Part shown: positions 13,400-25,237 of the stretch, in pieces
Position numbering within the stretch: the stretch's first letter is position 1
Layout: every line of letters starts with the position of its first letter
From: Straminergon stramineum
Lineage: Eukaryota > Streptophyta > Bryopsida > Hypnales > Calliergonaceae
Assembly (NCBI GenBank): GCA_963920665.1
Contig: OY987265.1
Location: forward strand, 23,875,001-23,939,000
Length of the DNA stretch: 64,000 nucleotides
Direction of reading: 5' to 3'
Position numbers and translations under genes: made by a program
The notes under the pieces: model-generated
Told to the model about the DNA's origin: nothing
The model's database searches: none
Seen by the model: the letters and a program-made list of their open reading frames with translations, nothing else

Positions 13400-16300
13400 C
13401 TTATTTAATCAATTATCTTAGGTGTTTATAATCTAAATTTAATTTGCGCCTTCCAAGCAATGGACACTTTGTTTGTAATATCCTAATTGAACTTAAATCA
13501 CTTAAATCCTAAAACTATTGAACTCTAGTTAACTAAGTCAAATATCTAATGAAAAGATGAATTCAAACTAAAAATTAATCTAGCCTAACTTATAGAATGT
13601 AAATTGTTCTTTCAAAAATGATAAAGCCAATCAAATTCCGATCTTCCTAGTGAAAGAAACGAGTGGATGAAATATTAACCCCTAAACTACCTCACAAACT
13701 TCATCCATCAAATAAAAATAGTAAAACCAATCAAAACCAATCCAAATTTTATAATTGAATTTTTAATTATGTTAATTATCTAATTTTAAGACAAAACCTA
13801 ATTTGATCACCAATCAAAGAACTTCATCCAAATTAGGACCAAATTTCATCCAATCTTTTTTCACTCAAAATTAAAGTAATTTTTAAATGAAAATAGGTTC
13901 TGGAATCTTCAAAATATTTTATAATTGATTCCTAATTGGAATGATTCCTTCGAGATTCTCTAAAGATTTTTTTCAATTATCTTCTAATCTAACTTAAATG
14001 GAACTTTCTATTCTAAAATTACTATTTTTAGGGTTTTAATATTTTAAAGATGAAAATTAAGAAATTACCCTTCCAACAAGGTAAAACATTGAAATACTAG
14101 ATTCCTAATGAAAAAGTTATTAATGGATGAAATGTATTAAAAGTTTGGCGAATTAAACTTCATCCATCAATTACTTTTGATCAAAACAAGCAAGTTCACT
14201 TTGGGTTTGACCTAAAAATCCTAAATTCTACCTAGATTTTTAGATTCTCTTTTGGATTCTTTCGCATGGAATTTTGTCTTTTCATCCAAATTAACACACA
14301 AAGTTCATCTGCATATAACTTCCTTGTTTTTTTGGTTGTTTTTTAATTGTAAGATATTTTTGGAAACCTCTTGGAGATACCTAAAATTTTCTAAATATTA
14401 AATTTAATTCTAACACTTTGACCTAAGGAATAACTTTTAATATGAAAATTCTAATACATGGAAATCAAAGAGAAATTGGTTAATTAACATACCTCACCCT
14501 CAAAAGATGCCATCATGCCATCATGCCATCATTGCCTATCATCAGGTGTATAGTCTCATAGTATCTTGCTCCCTCTATGTTTGTCTATCCATTGTGAATT
14601 TCCAACTTTAAGCTTCTTTAGTTAATTTATTTTTCTTTCAATGTATAATTTTCTACTAATTTGTTATGAGATTTTATCAAATTTTGTAGTATTTAAGACA
14701 ATTCGTAATCATTTAAAAATTATTTTAGTACCCAAAACCTTTAAATCCACTACATCAAATCAAATCTAATAAATTCCAATTGTTTTTTAATTTTTCTAAT
14801 CATACAAAAAATATTAGTTTGTATTTTGTTTTATCTATTTGGCTTATTAGGTCTAATAAAACAAAACTTAGCCAAAGTCTAACCTACTAACTCCTGTAGG
14901 TATCCTAATTAATGACTAACTAACAATTTGATGAATAGTTAAAGAATAAAATTTCAAATCAAATCCAAAAGATTCATACCATATTAATTGCGCTTGGATT
15001 CTTTCCCCTTATCTCTTTCTTTTCTTTTTTCTTCAATTCTCTTCAATTCTCCAACTCCAACATCTTTTCATTTGTCTCTTTAACTTCTCTCCAACTTTCC
15101 AACTCCAAACTTCACTTCCTTTAATATAGTTTCTAAAATGCATGTGAAATTGTTTGTGACAAAATGATTTTATTTTTAATTTTTTCGAACCAAATCACTA
15201 TTCAGACTTTCTAATCTAGTGATATGAGCCCTTCAAAATCCTCATAGCTTGGCTTCCCGACTTCAAAGTCTGGCTTCATAACTATACATTCTGTCCTCTA
15301 GGCTTCAACAATCTGGGTCCTCGTTGGTAATCTCCACCTTGCACTCCTCAACCACATGGCCCTTTCTAGATGGTTGGGACCTTTGATTTCATTCTTTCGT
15401 GGTTCCCAAGTGATTAACTCGTTCCCTCGTGATCCCCAAGTACTAACTTGTTCCATCAATTGGTCCTCAACTTGGTTGGTTATTGATTTAACACTTGGTT
15501 AATTTAAACTAAACTAATTACTTAATTAAATTTTTGGCTTTTATAAATTTTCACTACTAAGCAAATTCTAACTGACATTCTAATAATTTCAAATTCAACC
15601 TTTTGGGGGATTTTTCAAATTCTAAGATCTCGCTAAATACACTTCAAAATTCTAATGTTTTGGGGTTTTTTTGGTGATTTTTCTCTAAACTAAAAAAAAA
15701 AGTCCAACTTTCACACTCTATTGTATCTTAGGGGAAATTTTGAAATTTTCTGTCTATCACTAAGGTTTTCTATCAAATTCTAATTTTCACATAAAACAAA
15801 TAAGCATCCAAGATCGCAATAAAGAATGGGAATGAATGGACAAAGTTTTTTAGTTTAAGTATGTTTTGGCTCCAAGTGTCCAAAGTCAAAACTTTGCTAT
15901 GCCAAAGTAGCCCCAAGCATAGTGGATTCCAAAGACAAGATCGAAACTTTTAAAGTCAAAGCTTCGCCATGCGAAAGTGACTTCAAACATACATGCTGCC
16001 GAATGGATAAATTAAAGGTATCTTGAAAATTTAAATTCTAAAAGAAGTACACCTGACAGTGTTCAACCAAATACTAGAACTAATTCCCCAAAATTTCAAG
16101 AAAAGTTACAATTTAATCACTAAAGGAAGTATTTATGAGTACATGACAATGTTTAAACTGAACTTTAGCAATTCAAGTCCAATTTCCATTATACAACAAA
16201 TTTTGGGCTAGGTTTAATTTAATACACTTTTAGCCCCTTTAAGCATAGTAATACCAAATGTTGTTTCGAATACCACAATGTGTTGATTTATTAGAAATTT

Positions 16301-16500
16301 TAAAGCAAATTAGAGTTTGGAGGTCTATCCCTTCCAAAACTCACACAAAACAAAAGAAATGGAGGCTTAGCTTCTAAAACTTAAAAAAATCAAATAGAAA
16401 TCACTTTGAAGGGACCCTCTTGTTCTCCAAAATGCACAAATAAAACGTAGAATGAAATTGGGTTGGATCCCGACCTCAATTAGTGCTCTGACCACACCGG
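13400..16500. other. Retrotransposon-derived AT-rich DNA, no gene seen
   Basis: No coding region is supported. Two stretches (near 13,670-13,720 and 14,128-14,170) carry the motif gatgaa...aaacttcatccatcaa that also occurs near 28.5, 29.8 and 30.4 kb in the large LTR elements. This block is probably part of a related, more diverged copy on the minus strand, continuing into 16.5-17.6 kb. Confidence 0.35.
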
Positions 16501-17600
16501 TGGCACAAAAATAAAAGAAGTGAAAGAAAAGTTTGGGTATAAAAATGAAGGTACCAACAACCTCGAGGAGGGGCTTTTTATACTTATCCTAGACCCCTCC
16601 CCAATAAGTTGTCGGTAGAAAATATTTACTTTCAATCTCTAAATATTTGCTAAACTATCCTACATTATTTTCTAAATAATTTTTGTTTAATGGAAGAAAT
16701 ATCTATTTAACTAATAAATCTTGGCTAAATTAAATTGAAGATCTTTTCCCAAGGATATTTTGAAAATAATCCTATTTAATCTAAATATTTTATTAATTAA
16801 TCGAAAGTTATTTCTAAATTATCTTTCTTTAGACCAAAGATGGATTTTAATTCAAGAAAAGAAATCTTGACTAAATCCAATCTTTGATTTTTCAAAAGAT
16901 ATTTGCTTTGAATTACCACAAATTATATCTAAAAAGTCAAACTATGAACTAACCCTCTCTATTTTTTAGGGAACAACTCAAAATCAAAATTAAACTATAC
17001 TATTGCATTTGGATGACCCCAAATTTTCCGAGGGACCTCTAATCTTTGTATCCTAGACCATTTGTAAGCATAGAATCAACTTACAATAACTCCAAAGAAA
17101 AGTCAAAACTCTAACTTTTGGAATTTGCATCTTTTGAAGAAATCGTTTGGCTAAGGTTGCCTAGAATGTTTATGAGAGTAAAAAAAGACCCTTCATTTAC
17201 TCCAATTAGACATTGTGAGCTCTTCATACGTCGGTCAACCCGACGCCAAGTTGTAAATTCTTTAAAAGTTCATTGCTATTGTTGATTTTGGTGCTTGGGA
17301 ATGTCAAAATGTCTCCAAACTTTTGTGGGGTGCTTTATTAGCTCAAAAAACCCTACCTTAATTTTTAGTGGGATTTTACTGCAACATGAAAAATTTCTAG
17401 GAATTTACGACCATATTTAAAAGTAGTTGACTTTCCATGAAGTCAATGAGTCATCATAAATATTTCAAAAATTCCAAAACTTTTTGGGTATCTTCTAAGA
17501 AATTTTTCAAATCAAAGTGCAATATTACATTTTACTTTGCACTATTCATTGAGAAGCTAAAATTTGCAATTTTCTTCTAATTTCTGTCTGAGAGGGAAAT
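16500..17600 (-). mobile_element. LTR (U3) of the large element family, third copy, minus strand
   Basis: The segment 17,230-17,520 parallels 36,470-36,720 in the same orientation, and 20,850-21,060 in reverse (shared words: atttttagtgggattt, gatttctaggaattt, attccaaaactttttg). At 16,576-16,582 a minus-strand TATAAAA is followed by agcccctcc, as in the other two copies where the TATA box precedes a GC-richer leader. The copy is diverged, and I cannot define its ends. Confidence 0.5.
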
Positions 17601-20150
17601 CATTTTTGTATTGAGGAATCTTAAAACAATCGGCTCCAATGTCGGCTCCTGGCATGTTTTTAAACTAAAAGCACCTTTCTTCGTACTCTAGTCACTCTCC
17701 CTTTACCTTATTTGTATTTTGATTCAATACTCTATAAGGTATCTACAGATAAGAATTTACCTATCCAAATTCTTCACGAATTGGATGGTGACCTTAAACA
17801 AGATTCTCTAAACCTAAAATAGATTTACCCAGTTTGCCACATGCATTTTGAAAGACTAGTCTAGCATGGAGAAAATACTAGGACTGGCTAACATTTTGAC
17901 CTTTAATTCTCTAAGAATCACTTAACCCCTAAAGGACCAAGCTATGTTTTTTGGCAATATAGCAATTTTAGGCAGCTCACTACGAATAGGAAAAATTCAC
18001 TATATTTTTTTAATTTTTTTTAATGTGGGGACGAGGAGTACTTTGCCTCTCTATAAAAAAATTACAATTAGATGTCCCTATAAAGAGTTATAGGGCAAAA
18101 TGTCATTTTTTCTTGATGGGGGGCAATACGGGTAGGATAATTAATACTAAAGGAAAATTTGCTTGAAAATGCCTAGAAGAGCTTGGGTAGGGTCTTGGGC
18201 AATTTATCGCCCAGGTTCAAACCAGGGTACTTCTCTGACATTTTTTGAATGAATAAATTTGACCCAATGTAGAAAGAGGTGGTGGCAGAGATGTAGATTC
18301 TCTATGGCTTCCTTTAGCCTAATAGAGAGGTTACTCCTAATTACAAGCTGAAATAAAAACAACAACCTCCACATGACCAATTGAATCAACAACCAATATG
18401 TCATTTGACAAATGACCGTCCAAATAAAATTTGAGTGTTGGGAGAAACAATTAATTATTTGACATGTTGTAGGATGGAGAGTCGATAAGTTGTTTTTATA
18501 ATCAAATTCATTGTCCATTATGTATTTTTAAAAGGTATGAGACAATTTGAAGATGAGAGCTTGACCACTCATTGTCAAAACATAGAAATTATGTTCAAAG
18601 TAGAATTTCAGACTTCATTTTGATATAGTTGAATAACTTATTTCAAAAATCTTTGAACTGAGAAAAGTTGGTAAATCAAGCTAAGTTTCATTTACAAAAA
18701 ATCATTTGTGATTTTGAGACTCCAAAAATAAGTTATGGACAAAATTCAAAGAGGATGTTTGAAAATGTCAATGAAAATGTCCTTCCCAACTCCTCTCTAA
18801 AATTTGTCTATAACTTTTGATTGAAGAATCTAAATCCCAAACGTTTTTTTGGAGATGAAACTCAGCTTGATTTCCTAACTTTTCTTAGTTCAAATTTGTT
18901 TTAAATAAATTATTCTACTATGCCAAAATGAGGTCTAAAATTCTACTTTGAACATAATTCCTACTTTTTACTTAACTTTGACATGAGTTGATTTCTTAGT
19001 AATTCTAATTTACATATCCTACATGGTTTGTTTTACCTCTTACTATCCCACTTGTACAAAGATCTCTATTCTCTACATTTCTACGTGAGTATATTGCTCT
19101 AAAAGTGATTGGAGGTTATGTCTCAATATCTCTATATTATCAATATTTAATGTAGAATATCCTAAAATTCTACTTCATTGAACAAGGAACATCTTCAAAA
19201 TTCATGGAAAGTGTAAAATCTTTGAAATCAAAGAGAACGTGATATAGTGTCAGTGAGTTATGGTGAGTTGGGCTTTGCTAACATTGACCCTATCTCCTCC
19301 CTTGTCAAGCCTAATATGCCCAACTGCCCCTTTACTTCAACATGGACACAAATTGATCAAGCTTGTGAAAGTTTGAAATTTTGTGCGATTTATATTTATA
19401 TTTTTTGCTCTACTAGTCTACTAGAACTAGCTAAAATCTAGAACTCCATCATTCAAATTTTGAATAAATCATTGTATGTACAAGCCATAAATTGTTGAAA
19501 AAAGGGCTTTGTATGAGACTTTTTTTGATGCTAGTTCCCTATTGGAATTTTTTGGTACATGTTCCCCAATTAAAAATATGATAATTTTTTTGAACATGTG
19601 GCCAACTTTATTGCAAAAATCAAGCAAAAAGTGGAATTAACTTGTCCAAAAGCCTCTTCGAATAAAAGCTACCCGGAATTTGGATGCCCCCAAAAAACAT
19701 TTTTTTCAACTTTAAACACTATAATCTCACAATTTGTATAGTCAAAACCTCCGTTTTTCTAACTACAATATAATAAAGTAGTCCAACACGAGATCTTCTA
19801 GTTGGATGCAAAAAACATTCATTTTTCATTTTTAGGGAGCCTTTGCTATCAAAACAACCCAATTTGAGTGTTTTTTGGTGAAACATAGTCAAAGAACTTT
19901 AGGGGTTAAATAACTTTTCAAACTCTTAATTAGGCACTAGAAATAGGAAAATGAAGTATTTTTGATACTTTTTACTTCTAGAATGACCCCTAACTTTATT
20001 GATAGAGACTTCTACCAAATACCACTCAAACAATCTTTTTACATCTTTTTTCACATAAATACACTCAAAACCTAACAAAACCAAAAAAAATAAAACTTTG
20101 AGTTCCAAGTGCCAACTTGAGGGCTAACAAGGCTCGGATGGATGGGCGCC
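17601..20150. other. AT-rich repeat-derived DNA, no gene seen
   Basis: No protein-like frame. Around 18,580-18,960 the DNA forms a loose inverted repeat: attatgttcaaagtagaattt near 18,590, against aaattctactttgaacataat near 18,935. This suggests another eroded foldback or MITE-like element. Confidence 0.35.
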
Positions 20151-20199
20151 AAGAATTCAATTGAGGCAAGTAGTTCAAATTTTTTAATAGGTGGATGCT

Positions 20200-22843
20200 A
20201 GCAGGATGGGTGAGTGAATTGAAATTCCATCCGTCAAGTTGTTAGGTAGCCCCTATGAGCCCCCCACTCTTTTTTTTTGTATTTTGTTATTTTGAATATA
20301 ATTTTATATATAAAAGCCCCCCAAAGAGTGTAGAATCAAAATAGGTGTAATACATAAAAATATAGTATTTGTTCTAAAATTATAATATTATAGCTAGAAT
20401 GCCCCAAACCACGACTTGTATATAGATTAGAACCCGACTAATCATGGTAAATTGGAGAATTATGTGTTATTGGTATAACTTGCTCAAACTCCACTTAGGA
20501 GAGACATCTCTAAGCTAATATTGGTCAAGGGAATCCCTGTGAGGTATTTAGATTAGTTCTTGGTAATAGGTTTCAATTTTCCCATTCCATTGATGAAATA
20601 GATGAACCTTAATTGTAGGCTTGCAGATGTTAAAAATACTAAGATGGGACCGTAGAGGAATCTATGGCCAAAGGAGGGTGACACCAATTCAAAATCATGC
20701 CCGGGACTTAACCGCAAAGTCAGTTTGCTAAGATTTTCTACGGTGTGAAAGATTCCCTGGACACTGATATTTAAACGAGAGGGTGGATTTTATTCCCCCT
20801 AGGCCAATGTGAAGAGTAAGAATATGAGATTACAAATGTGTTTTGGAATTTCATGGGAAGTTCCACAAAAAGTTTCGAAATTTTCTAATAGTCAAAAGAT
20901 GTGTTTCCGAACGGTCAACCATTGAAATCTACAATGGAAAATTCCTAGGAATTATCTAGGTGGTGGAAAAATCTCACTAAAAATTGGACTAGATTCTTTT
21001 ATGTTAATAAATCTCCCCAACAAGTTTTAAAACATTCTAATAGTTAGAAGTACCCAAACTTGTAAGATTTCCCGACAACCGGTATAATTATAGATGATGA
21101 CGAAATTGATCAATGGAGTGAAGGCACACAAAAGCGGAATGAGGTTGAAGATAGGTCTTTTCTTACTCCCCTACACCTAATTAAGAGCTTAGATTAGTTA
21201 CTTTTGCCAAAAAAGCCAAACTCCAAAAGTTGGGTTTTTACCTAGTTCTAGTGGTAAATTGGCGCTAGGTTTCGTTGAGATTTTGGTGTTAGGAAAAGAA
21301 GTGGATAGTCTCTTCAGACTAAAAATGGACTTCTTAAACCAACAGCGCAATTTGTTTGAGAGTTGGAGTTAATTTCCAAAAGTTAGGTTTATGGACTAAT
21401 GTAGGATGAAAATCCGAAGTGATAGGGTCGCCTTAGATGAATGACAGGAGGTGGGTACCGGGGAAAGAGTATAAAAGGGCACCCCTTTTCTTCTCTCACC
21501 ACCCCCATTTGTTGTATTTGGGTCTATTGGATCCAACTTATATTGGAATTGTGGTATTTTTAGCCACAAACCTTGAAACGGTGTTTTTTCTGCCCTTTGG
21601 GCCATTATTGTTCTTTTTCAAGCTTCGTAAGGTCTTTGTGAGATCCTTGCACTTTACATTCTTTGTACTAACTTTCCCAAATCTTTGGAGGCTTGAGAGT
21701 TCACTCTTATCTTGTTGTTGAGAGACCGTGATTTTGTGTATTTTTTGAGGGGTTCTTTGGTTCCCTTCCGTGTCTTGTTCTTGTACTAATCCTAGAGTAA
21801 TCCCCCATATGACCTAACGATGACACTTTGGAGGTCTTTTAAATCAAGTTTGTCATTGTACTAATCATGTATAGTTAACCATTAAGTCTCAAGTGTCTTT
21901 TTGTCTCTCAATAGCAATGTATTGATCCTTGAAGGGAGCCAAGAGGTGTGAAGGTTGTTGCATCCCACCATGATGGCAAAACTTTGAACCCCCCCAAGGA
22001 TCAAGGAATCTTCGTTGTGTATTAAAATGAGAAACTATGGCGAAGCTTTGAACCCCCTAGGGATGGAAGAGTCTTATTTGTGTGTTAAGGTCCCTTCATG
22101 GGTAAACCTTAACTCCCCATGGTCTTTTCATACAAAGTTTAGTTCTCCAAAACACATTTGGGAACAAACAAAGTTTAGCACCCTAAAAAGAAAATAGGAG
22201 GTAAAGGTTGATTTGAGTGTTTGAAACAACCGGAGAAGGGAGTGAATTATCTTCAATCAACCGTATGCATCCATATGTCCTACTAATGTTAGGTTACAGT
22301 CTTTGCTTCTACTAGCATAAAAATCACCAAAAATATAAGAAGAAAAAAGGCCTAGCCAAAGCCCAGTACTTCAACAACCGCCAGGGCCCTCGCAACAGGA
22401 GGATATTGCAGCAGGAGTTGGGGAGGGTTGTTGCTAGTCCAACATGGATGCCATTCAAGAGTCCAGGGAGATGAGGGGAGATGGGAAAATTAGGAGGGAG
22501 AGTGGGAGATTAGGAAAGGGAAGTAGGAAAATAAGAGAGGAGGAAAGGGCAAGGTCGACATTAACCTTCCTCTAACAAGCACCAAAGCAGGAAAGCCAAC
22601 TCCCCATCTCTTACAAAACAAGCAAGGAAAGGAGCCAAGACAACAAGAATGAAGGAGCGTAACTCAAGTACGAGAAGTGAAGATAATGACATGAAGATGA
22701 AGGCCACTTATGGTTAAATAAAGAAGAGCCAAGGAAAAAAGGATTAGAAGGGGAATCCTGTAAACCAATGGAATGATGATCGGAAGGTAGTCATGGGAAG
22801 GGTAGTAGTAAAAAGTAAGTCAACCTTGTAAGAAGGGATGATG
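20200..22843 (+). mobile_element. Large LTR retroelement, copy 1 (5' part), plus strand
   Basis: This segment matches, in reverse orientation, the blocks from 37.4 kb down to about 31.5 kb. The shared order is an agccccccaaagagtgtagaa block (20.31 kb against 37.25 kb), aattcctaggaatt (20.95 against 36.63), a TATA box before a GC-rich leader (21,470-21,476), an actaatcctagag block (21.79), two copies of a 62-bp repeat (about 21.96-22.10), tttag...gggaacaaac (22.16), and a purine-rich tract (22.46-22.56). Strong matches to known proteins are absent, so it may be non-autonomous or only partly present. It is interrupted at 22,843/22,844 by the gypsy LTR. Confidence 0.6.
21470..21476 (+). promoter_or_regulatory. 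TATA box of the copy-1 LTR
   Basis: TATAAAA is followed by gggcacccctttt. The same arrangement, TATAAAAgggcacccctt, is present on the minus strand of copy 2 (36,079-36,085), so it is a conserved LTR promoter element. Confidence 0.6.
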
Positions 22844-24136
22844 TGTCACGACCCTCATCATAAGGCGTGCCTGTGACACCTTGGTGAGTAAGGGGGACAT
22901 TGGGGGTGACTCCCCAAGCCTTGCAAGAGATGAGGTGAGGGGGACTAGGAGTCCCGAGCGATCAGAGCATGGTAGCGCTCTGATCCGGACAAATTTGAGG
23001 GCGTGTGATACATTCTTGGAAAGTTCTCGAGGAGACTCTTCTAGCCGTCCAAAGAACGCGTGATTTGGACTTGTGAGTCAAAAGTTATGGGCGTTCAAAG
23101 GTGGGGGTGTCCTAGTGGCGCCGGGACACTTGAGGGCTAGGAGGGAGGGGTTCATGAGGATTCCCTCCATGAAATATGTCATGTAGCATATCCTTGGAAA
23201 GCTAAGAACACAAGGATGCTATATTGACAAGCATTACGAGGTTCTAAAATAGGAGCCTCAAGTTATGGCCAAGAGAAGCGCTGTGGTGAAGGCGTGACGC
23301 CTCTCCCGGTGGACCCGAATCTTTGGAGGGCGATAACTTTGCAAGGACTTGTCCAAATGGGGCAAGTGAGTAGTCCATCGGCATCTACTTGTCTAGTAGA
23401 TGTCGAAAATGGTCTCGCATGTGAGATTTGGATCCCGGACCGCAAAGTTATGCCGGGTGGAAGTTCGGAAGTCCAAAATTTGGGCGAATCGGGAGAAATG
23501 GGGTGGTCTTCCAAAACCAAAGTGGTTTTGGGAGTTCCCCTTGACATACAAAGGGGGGGGTCTGTTGAATCCCACAGAGAGTACTATAGAAGGGGTTGGT
23601 CTCCCTCCTCACTCCTTCTTGGAGCCTTGGTGAGTCCCGGTGACTTAAGGTTGGTGGTGTGGAGTCACCACCACTCCAAGGCACCATGGGACACTTGTGG
23701 GTGTCCCGTCGCACCGGTTGGGTGAAGTCCCACTCCTTGCTAGGTTATGTTGAAGTGTTTCGAATGGTGAGTCCCGATTAGTGACAAAGTCAAAAGTAGC
23801 AAATACACAAGGAGCCTAGTATGGAGTTGGGGTAACACTCAAGGGTGGTTAGAACCATGGTGAGTAGTACCACCATGGGTCTTTGCACAATAAGATGGAA
23901 GTCCCGCCCCATGTTATCAAGTAATATGCCCCGGTGTCATGATGGGTGTGTGTGCGTGCTAGTAGTCCCGGTGACTGGGACTTAGCACAAAGAGTTGGAA
24001 TGGGAGACTAACATTGGATGTGTGTGGTATGTGTAGTGTTAAGAGAACATGACCCTTGGTGCCACTAAAGTATTAAGTGCTTGGAAAGCATTGGAAGGTA
24101 GATTTAAAGTGGTAAGTGTCACTAAGGGGCACGACA
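22844..24136 (+). mobile_element. 5' LTR of a Ty3/gypsy retrotransposon
   Basis: The LTR starts TGTCACGACC and ends GGGGCACGACA, giving the TG...CA ends with a short imperfect inverted terminus. It ends two bases before a primer binding site and is about 1.29 kb long. Composition changes abruptly at 22,844 from the AT-rich flank to a G-rich stretch. Several overlapping open frames inside it (23.26-23.73 kb, both strands) reflect this composition and are not genes. No matching 3' LTR is in the window. Confidence 0.75.
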
Positions 24137-24138
24137 CT

Positions 24139-24150
24139 TGGTATCAGAGT
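24139..24150 (+). other. Retrotransposon primer binding site (initiator tRNA-Met)
   Basis: TGGTATCAGAGT matches the usual TGGTATCAGAGC complement of the plant initiator tRNA-Met 3' end at 11 of 12 positions. It lies two bases after the 5' LTR end. Confidence 0.85.
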
Positions 24151-24182
24151 AGGGCTACGTAGTGCGACAGAGTTTGGAAGGC

Positions 24183-25237
24183 ATGGCTAGAAAGGGTACT
24201 AAAGTTGGGGAAGTGGAGCCTTCTAAATAGGGTCGACGGACACGTAGTCAAGGTCCAGAGCATGGAGAAGCCTCAGAAACGCAAGGTGAAAGGGTGCACT
24301 CTTCGGAGGAAGGAGTGAACCCCATAGTGAAGCAAGAAAGGCTAGCTATAAAACATAGTGGGAAACCAAGAAGCTAGTGAAGACAATCGGGATACCGCCT
24401 CTAGTCCTTTAAGGGCACCACGAAGTCGGAAAAGGAAGTCACGTGATGTAATATTTGAGGAACTTGTCAAAACTCTTCGGGACATGCAAGGGAAAATAAG
24501 AGAGCTAAAAAGAGAAGAGCTCAAGCTCCTCATCACACAAGTTGTGCAAGACCAACATGCCTTCTTTTTTCATGGGGATAGGCAAGGCTCACAAGGTTAA
24601 GGACTTTCTTGTGGAGATGGAGATGTACTTCGAAGCTCAACGTGCACTTGAAGAGGACAAGATCATTCTTGCGGTGACTTTCTTGAAGGATCATGCTTTG
24701 ACGTGGTGGACCCAATACAAGGAGGAAAATGGGGAGGTGGTGGAGAACCTTGATTGGGCTAGTTTCAAGGAACTACTAAGTAACCGGTTCATCTAGGAGT
24801 ACCAAGACCTTCGTGATGGGATGGCATTAGTGCGGTTGAAGCAAACCGGCACTTTGAGGGGATATGTGCTGGAGTTCAACGTACAACTAAGTGTACTTCC
24901 GAAGTTGGATGAATTGGCGAAGAAGATCATTTTCTTCAATGGACTCCAAAGTTGGGCAAAACAAGCATTGTTTCGAATGCCAAGGTTGCCAGAATCATGT
25001 GCTGAGCTATTGAAGCTTGTGGAGAGGATTGGAGATGATGAGGGTCCCAATAAGAGGGCCAAAGATGGGGCCTCAACACATGAATCTTCTAAGGCACATT
25101 CGAAGCACCAACTAAGGAAACGCGTTTGACATAAGTGGAAGCATGGGCAAGATGGAGGACAACCAAGTGGGAATAAAGGGGGTTCTACTAAAGGAAAAGC
25201 GAAAGGTGACAACAAGCCAAAGGGGGATGGAAGTCAA
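24183..25237 (+). pseudogene. Broken gag of the gypsy element
   Basis: The first ATG after the primer site (24,183) opens a reading frame that stops at an in-frame TAG after 15 codons (MARKGTKVGEVEPSK). Gag-like sequence continues in other frames: 24,358-24,600 has a basic then alpha-helical stretch (FEELVKTLRDMQGKI). 24,542-24,796 has the retrotransposon gag signature around ALTWW and FKELLSNRF. 24,821-25,129 continues the capsid-like part (LRGYVLEFNVQ, FFNGLQ). Several frameshifts and stops therefore separate what was one gag frame. The zinc knuckle that normally ends gag is in the following open frame. This copy cannot make a complete Gag protein as it stands. Confidence 0.75.

Noticed and set aside
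23263..23725. Overlapping frames up to 143 codons on both strands
   Set aside because: They lie inside the gypsy LTR, are caused by its G-rich composition, and have no family motif.
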